This document shows, piece by piece, positions 1-6,677 of a stretch of 7,629 bases of DNA. The position numbers were made by a program, and so were the translations under genes. Position 1 is the stretch's first letter; the number at the start of each line of letters is the position of its first letter. Under the pieces are notes generated by a model. That model worked only from the letters and a program-made list of their open reading frames with translations. It was not told the origin of the DNA and ran no database searches. This stretch comes from Ignavibacteriota bacterium (GTDB lineage: Bacteria > Bacteroidota > Ignavibacteria > Tepidaquicellales > Tepidaquicellaceae): the NCBI GenBank assembly GCA_003158365.1, contig PMIW01000146.1, positions 1,502 to 9,130 on the forward strand, written 5' to 3'.

Positions 1-1836
1 AATAATATTAATTCGAACCCTTATCTTATTAAATTATTAAGAGAAGGTATAAATATTATTTCAAATGATATTAAGAACGATGAGTTTTATATAAATGACA
101 GGGAAGATGCCATAAAGAACGGATATGAATCATCAGGAATTTTTCCGCTAAGGGAAAATAATAATATCATAGGAATCCTGTGTTTATACTCTGATAAAGT
201 CAATTGCTTTAATGAGGATGAAGTCAGCCTTATTGATGAGGTGTCCATGGATATTTCATTTGCTCTCGATTATTATATAAAAGAAACTCACAGGAAAGAA
301 ATCAATGAAGCTCTGGCAAAGTCGGAATTGAAATTCAGAACTTTATTTGACAATGCAAGCGATGCAATACTTTTACTTGATGATTACAGGTTTATCGAAT
401 TCAATAAAGTTGCCGAACAGGTCTATGGTCTGGACAGGAATAATTTATTATTTAAATCACCAATTGAATTATCTCCGGAATTTCAAAATGATGGCACACC
501 TTCTCATACGAAAGTTATTGAGTATATAAATTCTGCAAGTGAAGGTAAAATAGAAAAATTTGAATGGCTTCATAAAAAACCCGATGGTACTGTTTTTGAA
601 ACCGAAGTAATTTTAAATAACGTATATATCGGCAGTAAGAAAATGCTTCTTGCCGTAGTTCGTGATATTTCGGAAATAAAGAGATATGAAGAAGGATTAA
701 AATCCGCTATCGAAAAAGCCGAAGAAATGAACAGAATAAAATCTAATTTTCTTGCAAACATGAGTCATGAATTGAGAACTCCGATGACAGGTATTCTTGG
801 TTTTGCGGATATTCTTTCAAAATCACTCGAAGACCCCGAACAAAAGGAAATGGCTGAAGTGATTTTCAGGGGAGGAACAAGACTTACAAATACATTAAAT
901 ATGATTCTTGACCTTTCAAAAATAGAAGCGGAAAAAATAGAAGTTGAATTGAATACGACATCCCTTTCGGAAATAATTAATGAGTCTGTTAAACTTTTTG
1001 AAGTTGCAGCTGAAGAAAAAAAATTAACAATTAAATCTGAAATAAAAGAAGAGTTGTGCGCAAATATAGATGGTAAATTATTGATACAGGTTTTATCGAA
1101 TTTGATTAAAAATGCCGTAACATATACCAAAGAAGGCAGTATAATTGTAAGCTTGGCAAAAAGCATTAAAGATGATGATGAATATGCAGAAATCAGGATA
1201 TCTGATACAGGAATCGGAATTCCGTCTGATTCTCTCGATTTGATTTTTGAACCATTCAGGCAAGTGAGTGAAGGCTGGACAAGGAGTTTTGAAGGTACAG
1301 GGTTAGGGCTGACTATCTCGAAGAAATATGTCGAATTAATGAACGGTACAATTCAAGCCGAAAGCGTTCTGAATGTCGGTACAACTTTTACAGTGAGCTT
1401 TAAAAATATCGTAACACTATTGGATAATCAACAAATTAACGGGCAATTTATTCCGGAACAAATTAGCAGGAACAAACCATGTGTAAAGAAAACGCTTCTC
1501 GTTGAGGATGATGAATATACTGTTTATGCTATTAAGCGTGTATTAAAGGATGTGTGCAATTTTGATATTACGAACAATGGATTTGAAGCTATAGAGAAAG
1601 CAAAAACAAATAAATACGATATTATTCTCATGGATATCGGTCTGAAAGAGATGGACGGACTCGAAGCCACCAGGGAAATCCGGAAAATTGCAGGCTACGA
1701 AAAGATACCGATTGTAGCACTTACTGCATATGCCATGGAAGGTGACAAAGAAAAGTTTTTCGAAGGAGGATGCTCGCATTATATTTCGAAGCCATTTTCT
1801 AACGAAAAACTTAAAAAATTAGTATCAGACCTTTAA
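1..1836 (+). CDS. Hybrid sensor histidine kinase (GAF-PAS-HisKA-HATPase-receiver), 5' end missing
   Basis: The reading frame is open from the first base, so the protein starts upstream; 611 residues are visible. Residues 1-95 look like the C-terminal half of a GAF domain, ending in the usual FNEDEVSLIDE-type helix. A PAS domain follows at about 107-229 (SELKFRTLFDNASDAILLLD). HisKA lies at about 245-310 with the phospho-acceptor His256 in MSHELRTP. The ATPase domain (about 355-470) has the N box (N367, N371), G1 box DTGIGIP (402-408) and G2 box GTGLGL (432-437). A receiver domain (about 498-611) has the acidic pair in VEDDE, phospho-acceptor Asp545, Thr575 and Lys597, so both halves look catalytically intact. 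There is no output domain, so signalling must pass to a separate histidine phosphotransfer or regulator protein. No transmembrane segment is visible in this part. The signal is unknown, although GAF and PAS domains often bind small ligands or cofactors. An internal GTG at 241 falls inside the GAF region and is not the real start. Confidence 0.93.
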   Translation, partial: NNINSNPYLIKLLREGINIISNDIKNDEFYINDREDAIKNGYESSGIFPLRENNNIIGILCLYSDKVNCFNEDEVSLIDEVSMDISFALDYYIKETHRKEINEALAKSELKFRTLFDNASDAILLLDDYRFIEFNKVAEQVYGLDRNNLLFKSPIELSPEFQNDGTPSHTKVIEYINSASEGKIEKFEWLHKKPDGTVFETEVILNNVYIGSKKMLLAVVRDISEIKRYEEGLKSAIEKAEEMNRIKSNFLANMSHELRTPMTGILGFADILSKSLEDPEQKEMAEVIFRGGTRLTNTLNMILDLSKIEAEKIEVELNTTSLSEIINESVKLFEVAAEEKKLTIKSEIKEELCANIDGKLLIQVLSNLIKNAVTYTKEGSIIVSLAKSIKDDDEYAEIRISDTGIGIPSDSLDLIFEPFRQVSEGWTRSFEGTGLGLTISKKYVELMNGTIQAESVLNVGTTFTVSFKNIVTLLDNQQINGQFIPEQISRNKPCVKKTLLVEDDEYTVYAIKRVLKDVCNFDITNNGFEAIEKAKTNKYDIILMDIGLKEMDGLEATREIRKIAGYEKIPIVALTAYAMEGDKEKFFEGGCSHYISKPFSNEKLKKLVSDL

Positions 1837-1844
1837 GATAAATT

Positions 1845-2039
1845 TCATTTTTTATGAAGTGCGTTATATATATCAACCTGGCTTCCCAAAGTAAACAGGT
1901 CATATAACCATCCAATCAGGAATAAACCGCCCGTCAGAAGATAAATTATTCCTATGACAATTTTACCGAGATAAAATTTGTGTATACCGAACACTCCTAA
2001 AAAAAACCACAACAGATAAGCTATGCTTTTTGATTTCAT
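1845..2039 (-). CDS. TM2-domain small membrane protein
   Basis: A 64-residue protein that is almost entirely a TM2 domain. It has two hydrophobic helices, about residues 5-20 (IAYLLWFFLGVFGI) and 25-46, joined by the family's short polar turn HKFYLGK, then the usual ending WLYDLFTLGSQVDIYNA. TM2 proteins sit in the inner membrane; their bacterial function is not established. I chose the ATG at 2039. An in-frame TTG at 2063 would add eight residues, but it falls exactly in the TTTG of a promoter -7 element (2061-2068), so it is probably untranscribed. No clear Shine-Dalgarno precedes the ATG, as is common in Bacteroidota. The gene converges on the histidine kinase, with 8 bp between the stops and no hairpin in the gap, so the two transcripts may overlap at their 3' ends. 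It stands alone as a single-gene unit. Confidence 0.88.
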   Translation of the reverse strand: MKSKSIAYLLWFFLGVFGIHKFYLGKIVIGIIYLLTGGLFLIGWLYDLFTLGSQVDIYNALHKK

Positions 2040-2060
2040 ACCGGTAGATTTAAATTGGTA

Positions 2061-2091
2061 CAAATCTAATTTATTTAAATTTAATACTCAA
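2061..2091 (-). promoter_or_regulatory. Bacteroidota-type promoter of the TM2 gene
   Basis: Read on the minus strand, TTG at 2091-2089 is followed by a 20-nt spacer and TAGATTTG at 2068-2061. This is a perfect match to the TAnnTTTG -7 element with a -33 TTG at the spacing known for Bacteroides and Flavobacterium. Transcription would start near 2055, giving a leader of about 16 nt before the ATG at 2039. Both elements are seen directly; promoter activity is inferred. Confidence 0.6.
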
Positions 2092-2190
2092 TTTAGAATA
2101 ATGTACCGGAATATTTTAAAACTAGCATTAACAAATAAGATACAAATTATTACAATTTCTTACATAAATATCATACTGTTTGTTCAGGGA

Positions 2191-2222
2191 TTGACTATTT
2201 TTAAAAGTGTATAAGATATAAT
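2191..2222 (+). promoter_or_regulatory. Possible promoter of the 79-residue protein gene
   Basis: TTGACT at 2191-2196 and TATAAT at 2217-2222 resemble sigma-70 -35 and -10 boxes, but the 20-nt spacer is longer than the usual 16-18. No exact TAnnTTTG element was found nearby. The rest of 2040-2280 is AT-rich non-coding DNA in which I see nothing else beyond the TM2 promoter. The call is weak because such AT-rich matches arise by chance. Confidence 0.25.
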
Positions 2223-2280
2223 GACGATAATTAATAAAAAGAAATAATTTATAAAAACAAAGAAATTTTAATTAGAGAAG

Positions 2281-2520
2281 ATGAAACACAGAATTTATTA
2301 TTCGGAAAAAGAACAATTATTCAGAATTGAAACCAAAAGATTCCTGAGTAAATGGGAAACAATAAAATTTTATCTGTCCACTAATCCGGAAGGAAATCTG
2401 ATTAGAGCGGGAGGGTTTTTATCGTATGAGAATGCTGAAGAATGGATGCAGGACAGATATCCCGTATTCGGCAATAGTAAAAGTCCGGGGAAAAATAAAA
2501 ACATCGGATTTGAATTTTAG
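2281..2520 (+). CDS. Small hypothetical protein, 79 residues
   Basis: I do not recognise this protein. It begins MKHRIYYSEKEQLFRIE and looks like a small soluble alpha/beta protein, with alternating charged and aromatic residues, no signal peptide and no membrane segment. The N-terminal strand pair, a central GFLSYENAEEWMQDRYP stretch and a basic, Gly/Ser/Lys-rich tail (about 64-75) are the visible parts. SYENAEEWM resembles the helix of small domains that follow a strand with a helix-capping Asn-Ala-Glu, but this is not enough to assign a family. The ATG is preceded by AGAGAAG, a poor Shine-Dalgarno placed immediately before the start. Two points support a real gene: the frame fills the space between the upstream non-coding region and a strong terminator 32 nt after the stop, and composition changes at its borders. 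It runs opposite to nrfA and shares that terminator with it. Confidence 0.65.
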   Translation: MKHRIYYSEKEQLFRIETKRFLSKWETIKFYLSTNPEGNLIRAGGFLSYENAEEWMQDRYPVFGNSKSPGKNKNIGFEF

Positions 2521-2552
2521 AATAGATAAATCTATTTCTTATTATATAAAAT

Positions 2553-2584
2553 AAAAAATGGCTGCCGAAGGGCAGCCATTTTTT
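2553..2584. terminator. Bidirectional rho-independent terminator
   Basis: A perfect 14-bp stem: AAAAAATGGCTGCC (2553-2566), loop GAAG (2567-2570), GGCAGCCATTTTTT (2571-2584). The GC-rich core has A-runs on one side and T-runs on the other, so it makes a hairpin plus U-tract in both directions. It lies 32 nt after the stop of the 79-residue gene (+) and 28 nt after the stop of nrfA (-). It therefore ends both convergent units and separates the nrf operon from the genes to its left. Confidence 0.93.
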
Positions 2585-2612
2585 ATAATAAACCGTTTTA
2601 AGAAATGTAATA

Positions 2613-4091
2613 TTAGTATCCGGTATTAATCTTTCCCTGTCTTTCTTCTGCTGTTTTATCCCATTGAGGTAATATTGTTTTAATAAATTCCTCTTTAGAT
2701 TGGAACAATTTCGGCATGTCAAGACCGATGAATTGCTGTGCTTTTTCCTTTGTTGATAAATCGGGGATTACGGGTGGCTGCTTGCCCATTCTGGCAAGCA
2801 TTTCAAGCATTAAACCGGATGCTTCCTGTGATTTTTCAATAGAGGTTCCAAGTATCCTGGCACATTCAAGAGGTGCGTGGAAACTTCCGCCGTGTGATGC
2901 AGCCACATAATCCCATCTCCATTGGGAATGTCTTATAAGTAATAATACAGGTTTCATTTGTTCCTCTGTTGCTCCTGCATCCCAGCAAGCTTTAGCATAC
3001 AGATGTGCTTTTACTAAACTATTAGTGGCAATACCTTCCAGTTCAAATATTTTATCCTGTCTTTCATAGACATTGTTCATCAATTCTGTTTCGCTTACCC
3101 TGTGACATACCGTACAGGAACCAGAAATATTTGCAAGGGGACTTTGAATTTTGTGATTTGTGAATTTTACGTTTCCCTGGCTTTTATAAGGCATATGGCA
3201 ATCAGCGCAGGATACGCCCCTGTTATAATGTATTCCCATTCTGAATAATTCATAATCAGGATGTTGGGCTTTTATCATCGGTGTTTTACTTATTGCATGT
3301 ACCCAGTCTGTAAAATCATTTTCATCATAATACTTTTCCGCATCTTCGACAGTGAATCCTTTATCCCAAGGGAATGTAAGATACTTTTCCTCTTTACCTT
3401 TAAAGTAGTATTCAACGTGACATTGTGCACAAACAAGCGAGCGCATTTCCTGGTGAGTAGATTTAGTAATATCTTTTCCCTGTCTCCAGAAAGCTTCAAT
3501 CAATGCAGGTCTTGTAATTCGGAGATTCATGGTTTTAGGGTCATGGCAATCCTGACATCCAATCGGATTTACAATTTCCGGACCCATTTCCTTCCACGGA
3601 GTTTTATAAAAACTTGCCGCACCTATTTTATTCATCATTCTCGGGACATCTGTACTCTTACATGTCCAGCAAGTACTTGGCTGTGGAGCATCCGTTCTCA
3701 AAGTTTTTCTTATATCATTTACAGCCCAGTAATGTCCGCGTCCCTGGTTGTATTCTCTGGAAAAAGCATACCCTGCCCACAGCACAACCAGATTTGGGTA
3801 CCGTGCAAGCATATCAATAGTGGCAGAACCTCCGTGCTTGCTTTCAAATGATGTATCCAGAGTACTTTTATAAGTTTCGAATTCTCTCGGATAATTCTGT
3901 CCCCAGATTTCATTCCTCGGTTCCCAGTCATTTATTGGAGTAACAATCTGCTGGACAAGGTTAGCTTCCGTTCTTCTTTCAATAATATTACTTGCAAGAA
4001 GACCCACGAGAAACACAATAAAAATTGTGAATACATATAAAAGCCAGCCGAACCACGGTTTTTCTTTTATTAATTCGGAAATTTTTTTCAT
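2613..4091 (-). CDS. nrfA: Ammonia-forming cytochrome c nitrite reductase (NrfA)
   Basis: Catalyses six-electron reduction of nitrite to ammonium outside the cytoplasmic membrane, the last step of dissimilatory nitrite ammonification. The 492 residues carry the family's five heme sites: the active-site CWTCK (141-145), whose Lys145 is the heme ligand, then CQDCH (179-183), CAQCH (221-225), CADCH (295-299) and CTVCH (326-330). By alignment from memory with the E. coli enzyme, the active-site Arg132 (LRTDAP), Tyr228 (VEYYF) and His277 (KAQHPDY) are present. So are the calcium-site residues Glu227, Lys274 and Gln276. The C-terminal helical part includes RHSQWRWD and STKEKAQQFIGL, typical of the family. 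One hydrophobic segment (about 13-33) has no convincing cleavage site, so it is probably a membrane anchor, unlike the cleaved signal of E. coli NrfA. The gene lies 23 nt after nrfH with no obvious Shine-Dalgarno, and ends 28 nt before a terminator. The length is normal and no residue is missing. Confidence 0.98.
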   Translation of the reverse strand: MKKISELIKEKPWFGWLLYVFTIFIVFLVGLLASNIIERRTEANLVQQIVTPINDWEPRNEIWGQNYPREFETYKSTLDTSFESKHGGSATIDMLARYPNLVVLWAGYAFSREYNQGRGHYWAVNDIRKTLRTDAPQPSTCWTCKSTDVPRMMNKIGAASFYKTPWKEMGPEIVNPIGCQDCHDPKTMNLRITRPALIEAFWRQGKDITKSTHQEMRSLVCAQCHVEYYFKGKEEKYLTFPWDKGFTVEDAEKYYDENDFTDWVHAISKTPMIKAQHPDYELFRMGIHYNRGVSCADCHMPYKSQGNVKFTNHKIQSPLANISGSCTVCHRVSETELMNNVYERQDKIFELEGIATNSLVKAHLYAKACWDAGATEEQMKPVLLLIRHSQWRWDYVAASHGGSFHAPLECARILGTSIEKSQEASGLMLEMLARMGKQPPVIPDLSTKEKAQQFIGLDMPKLFQSKEEFIKTILPQWDKTAEERQGKINTGY

Positions 4092-4114
4092 ATGATTATA
4101 AATAAAATTTGAAA

Positions 4115-4711
4115 TTATTTATTTAAGATTTTATTCATCCATTCCGGTATTACAGGGGACAGTTTTGGCACCTGTGCATTTGGTGCGGAGGAAAGACTGT
4201 TAACCCTTCCGTGCGGTGTATCCCTGTGGCAGTCCCAGCATAATCTTTCATTTTCTTCATCCTCTTTACCGCCTGCCCAAATTGCTTCAAAAGTCTCATG
4301 GTAGGATAAAAATCCTTCGTGGCATCTTTCACAATTTTGCTGAACAACTTCTCTACCCGCCTCTTTTATTCTTATTACCTGCGGTTCAATACGCAGTGTG
4401 AATATTGTCGAATGCCTCAACCCGTCCTGCGCTTTGAATAAATATTTATGAAAAATATTATCATGAGGTACGTGACAATCATTGCAGTTAGCCACTCTTG
4501 CGTGAGAGCTGTGCTGCCAGGAATCATACTGTGAATACATTACGTGGCAATTTATGCAAGTTTCGGGTTTATCCGAGAGATATGAATCTGCATTACTGAT
4601 GTGAAATAAAAATACCGATAATCCGGTTAAAATCCCAATTGTTACTATTACAGGTACTTTCCATTTGTCAGGCGGTATTAATATATTAAATATTTTTCTG
4701 ATGGTTCTCAT
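4115..4711 (-). CDS. nrfH: Cytochrome c nitrite reductase small subunit (NrfH), tetraheme quinol dehydrogenase
   Basis: A NapC/NirT-family membrane cytochrome that oxidises menaquinol and feeds electrons to NrfA. The 198 residues show a basic N terminus, one uncleaved transmembrane helix (about 18-38) and four heme motifs: CINCH (52-56), CNDCH (76-80), CERCH (127-131) and CWDCH (158-162). Met58 in CINCHVM fits the unusual methionine ligand of NrfH heme 1. Lys89 and Asp96 (HKYLFKAQD) are spaced like the Lys and Asp near the quinol site of the Desulfovibrio protein, as far as I recall it. The C-terminal extension after the last heme (about 168-198, ending IPEWMNKILNK) is longer than in Desulfovibrio and resembles Bacteroidota NrfH. 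The gene sits between the methyltransferase (23 nt upstream) and nrfA (23 nt downstream), the standard nrfHA order. The start at 4711 has only a weak purine run before it. Confidence 0.97.
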   Translation of the reverse strand: MRTIRKIFNILIPPDKWKVPVIVTIGILTGLSVFLFHISNADSYLSDKPETCINCHVMYSQYDSWQHSSHARVANCNDCHVPHDNIFHKYLFKAQDGLRHSTIFTLRIEPQVIRIKEAGREVVQQNCERCHEGFLSYHETFEAIWAGGKEDEENERLCWDCHRDTPHGRVNSLSSAPNAQVPKLSPVIPEWMNKILNK

Positions 4712-4734
4712 CCCGATAATTCAAAATATAACTT

Positions 4735-5478
4735 TTAAATTTTATATGCAACAACCACAAGGTCCTTAGAGCTATTTTTATAAAAATTATCCCTCTTCAA
4801 AGATGAATAGGCTTTAATTCTCTTAAAACCTGTTTTTTTCAAAACCGAAACCAGAATTTCTTTGTCATACGGAAAAAGCTTCGTGGTCAGCAGTTCAAAA
4901 TCCTTCGGATTACTTTTATCGAATTTTAAAATGTTAAAATTTAACGGCATTTCAAATAAATCATAAAATCTTACGTAAACATTTTGTGTTGTTTGTGAAA
5001 TATTAACAATTCTGTTGTTTTCCTTTTTTATTGCAGTGTAATTTAGTATCTGAAAAATAAAAACGCCTTTCGGTTTCAGTATAGTGTAAATCCTTTTTAT
5101 TGTTTTACAGAGTTTTTTTTCTACAACAAGGGCAAGAGAATTTCCGAGCGAAACCGCTACATCAAATTTATTGTCAAATTTACCGGGTATTTTATCGAGT
5201 GAATAATTAAGAAACTTCGAATTTAAATTAAATTTTCTTGAGTTTATTTTGGCTTTTTCAATCATCTTTTCGGAAATATCAAAACCGGTCACATCAAGAT
5301 TATTTAATCCGAGTGAAATCGAGTCGGCTCCCGTACCACAGCCCAGATCGACGGCTGTTTTTGAATTTTCAGGAATCAGATTTTTCAATAACACTTTTCT
5401 TCTCGAGATAACTATCGAAGCATTCGTCATATCATCGAAAAAATCAGAAACGCTATCGAAAAAGTATTTAGTCTTCAT
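4735..5478 (-). CDS. Class I SAM-dependent methyltransferase, substrate unknown
   Basis: A 247-residue protein with the Rossmann-type methyltransferase fold. Motif I is AVDLGCGTG (42-50). The acidic residue that usually binds the SAM ribose is Asp67 (VTGFDIS). Strand 4 and its follow-on are FDVAVSLGNSLAL (105-117), and the LKPKG turn (134-138) precedes the next strand. The GNSLAL segment resembles small-molecule N-methyltransferases of the glycine/sarcosine type, but the substrate cannot be read from the sequence. It is cytoplasmic, with no signal or membrane segment, and strikingly rich in Lys, Asn and Phe. It starts 53 nt after the Fe-S protein and ends 23 nt before nrfH on the same strand, so it is very likely co-transcribed with them. 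No Shine-Dalgarno is seen before the ATG at 5478. A methyltransferase is not a known part of the nitrite reductase system; it could serve a linked stress or cofactor function, or be a chance passenger. Confidence 0.93.
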   Translation of the reverse strand: MKTKYFFDSVSDFFDDMTNASIVISRRKVLLKNLIPENSKTAVDLGCGTGADSISLGLNNLDVTGFDISEKMIEKAKINSRKFNLNSKFLNYSLDKIPGKFDNKFDVAVSLGNSLALVVEKKLCKTIKRIYTILKPKGVFIFQILNYTAIKKENNRIVNISQTTQNVYVRFYDLFEMPLNFNILKFDKSNPKDFELLTTKLFPYDKEILVSVLKKTGFKRIKAYSSLKRDNFYKNSSKDLVVVAYKI

Positions 5479-5531
5479 ATAAAAAAATAATAATACATTG
5501 TTTTTCTTTATTAATCATTATTCATTACTCA

Positions 5532-6410
5532 TTATTGATTATTCAAAATCCATTGTTCGTTTAAAAGATCTCCTCTTACACCAATTACCATAAGCTTTAA
5601 AGGAATTTTTCTTTCTGCCTGTTGCAAAGCTTTCTGAGCAATTTTAAGCAGAGCTCCGCAGCAGGGAACTTCCATTATCATAACTGTTAAAGTATTTATA
5701 TTTGATTTGTCTATCATAGCTGTAATTTTATCTGTATAGACTTCCATATTTGAATCCAGTTTCGGGCAGGCAATGGCAAGGGATTTATCCTTTAAGTACT
5801 TGCTGTGGAAATTACCCGCACTGAAAGCAACACAATCTGCTGCAATAAGCACATCCGCATTCTGAAAATAAGATGCTCCCGGATTTATCAGGTGCATCTG
5901 TACCGGCCACTGGTTCAGGGCTGACGGCTGGTTTTCTATTGTGTCAGAGGATTCTGAAATCTTTTCATTTCTTAAATCCATTGATTTTGACCCCGGACAT
6001 CCCGATCCTTCCCTGTGTTTTTCCATTATATTGAACATAGTTTTTTTATTTATTTCTGTTAAGTCAATTTGAATGTTGTTTTCTTCAATAAAATCTATTG
6101 CCTGATTAAAATATTTTATTTCATTATGGTCTCTTAAATGTCTCATATGAGCTATAACAGTACTGTTGCCCTGTTTGGTTATTCTTTCCATCACAGCTGT
6201 TTCATCATACGGTTCGGCTTCTCTTTCTTCAAGCGTAATGGCATCCTGCGGGCATTCGCCTATACAGGCTCCCAGCCCGTCGCAGAATAATTCACTTACA
6301 AGTCTCGCCTTTCCGTCAATTACTTGTAATGCTCCTTCATGGCAGCCTTCAACGCAATTTCCGCAACCATCGCATTTTGATTCGTCTATGTTAATTATTG
6401 TTCTCTTCAT
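5532..6410 (-). CDS. Ferredoxin-type iron-sulfur protein with cysteine-rich C-terminal domain
   Basis: 292 residues. The N-terminal ferredoxin domain has a full [4Fe-4S] motif, C13-x2-C16-x2-C19-x3-C23, although the usual Pro after the last Cys is His24. A second motif, C43-x2-L46-x2-C49-x3-C53-P, has Leu in place of one Cys. A conserved-looking REAEPYDE (63-70) follows, then a long helical region and a C-terminal domain with QWPVQMHLINP (167-177), ADCVAF (191-196), ACPKLD (214-219) and MEVPCC (246-251). These features match a family of ferredoxin-like proteins in anaerobes that I recall beside hybrid-cluster protein and other nitrogen-oxide genes, sometimes called FrdX; that link is from memory. 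Cys138, Cys193, Cys215, Cys250 and Cys251 could hold another metal site. No signal peptide, so cytoplasmic, probably an electron carrier or sensor. It is the first gene of the nrf unit, 50 bp downstream of an FNR/CRP-type palindrome. Confidence 0.88.
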   Translation of the reverse strand: MKRTIINIDESKCDGCGNCVEGCHEGALQVIDGKARLVSELFCDGLGACIGECPQDAITLEEREAEPYDETAVMERITKQGNSTVIAHMRHLRDHNEIKYFNQAIDFIEENNIQIDLTEINKKTMFNIMEKHREGSGCPGSKSMDLRNEKISESSDTIENQPSALNQWPVQMHLINPGASYFQNADVLIAADCVAFSAGNFHSKYLKDKSLAIACPKLDSNMEVYTDKITAMIDKSNINTLTVMIMEVPCCGALLKIAQKALQQAERKIPLKLMVIGVRGDLLNEQWILNNQ

Positions 6411-6460
6411 TTTACTGATTTTGTTTTATTATTAAAATACATGTTATATGCTATTTAAAC

Positions 6461-6476
6461 TTTGACTTAAGTCAAA
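6461..6476. promoter_or_regulatory. FNR/CRP-superfamily operator candidate upstream of the nrf unit
   Basis: TTTGACTTAAGTCAAA is a perfect 16-bp palindrome of the form TTGAC-N4-GTCAA, close to the TTGAT-N4-ATCAA of FNR and like sites proposed for DNR/HcpR-type nitrogen-oxide regulators (from memory). It ends 50 bp before the ATG of the Fe-S protein gene (6410). On the minus strand TATTTT at 6439-6434 is a possible -10 box; a start near 6427 would centre the palindrome at about -41.5, the class II activator position. A second -10 candidate, TATAAC at 6448-6443, would instead place the site over the -35 region. The palindrome is directly seen; the regulator and mode are inferred. Confidence 0.7.
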
Positions 6477-6677
6477 TTTCTATAAAATGCAAATCACAGG
6501 ACAATATTGAGAATTTGCGATAAAATTGAATGTTTTAAGATTAAATATGTCCTTATTTTTCATTAATATATAACAATTTGTGTCAAAATAAAAAAATAAA
6601 TTAAAGTATTTTTTTTATTTAAAATTCATTATATTGACAAAGTTGATTTATTTAATGAGTGACAATTTCACCTAAAA

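Noticed and set aside
765..1166. 133-residue open frame on the - strand
   Set aside because: It is the antisense shadow of the HisKA/HATPase region of the histidine kinase.
2023..2214. 63-residue open frame on the + strand
   Set aside because: It overlaps the 5' end and promoter of the TM2 gene. Its sequence is what AT-rich non-coding DNA gives by chance (many Ile, Asn, Phe, Lys).
2402..2722. 106-residue open frame on the - strand with several Cys
   Set aside because: It runs through the terminator hairpin and overlaps both nrfA in another frame and the 79-residue gene. The cysteines form no motif.
3261..3851. 196-residue open frame on the + strand
   Set aside because: It lies antisense inside nrfA, whose five heme motifs and active-site residues are intact. 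The + frame encodes a Cys/Phe/Ser-rich sequence with no family character.
5505..5545. Short AT-rich repetitive stretch (CATTATT/CATTACT units, TAATCA...TGATTA) between the Fe-S protein and methyltransferase genes
   Set aside because: The units are short and degenerate, the possible stem is only 6 bp with a long loop, and there is no T-run. It is neither a convincing terminator nor an ordered repeat.
6638..6665. Near-match to a Bacteroidota promoter on the - strand (TTG-N17-CAACTTTG)
   Set aside because: The first base of the -7 element is wrong, and it would give a leader of over 200 nt for the Fe-S gene. The palindrome-linked promoter nearer the gene is the better candidate.
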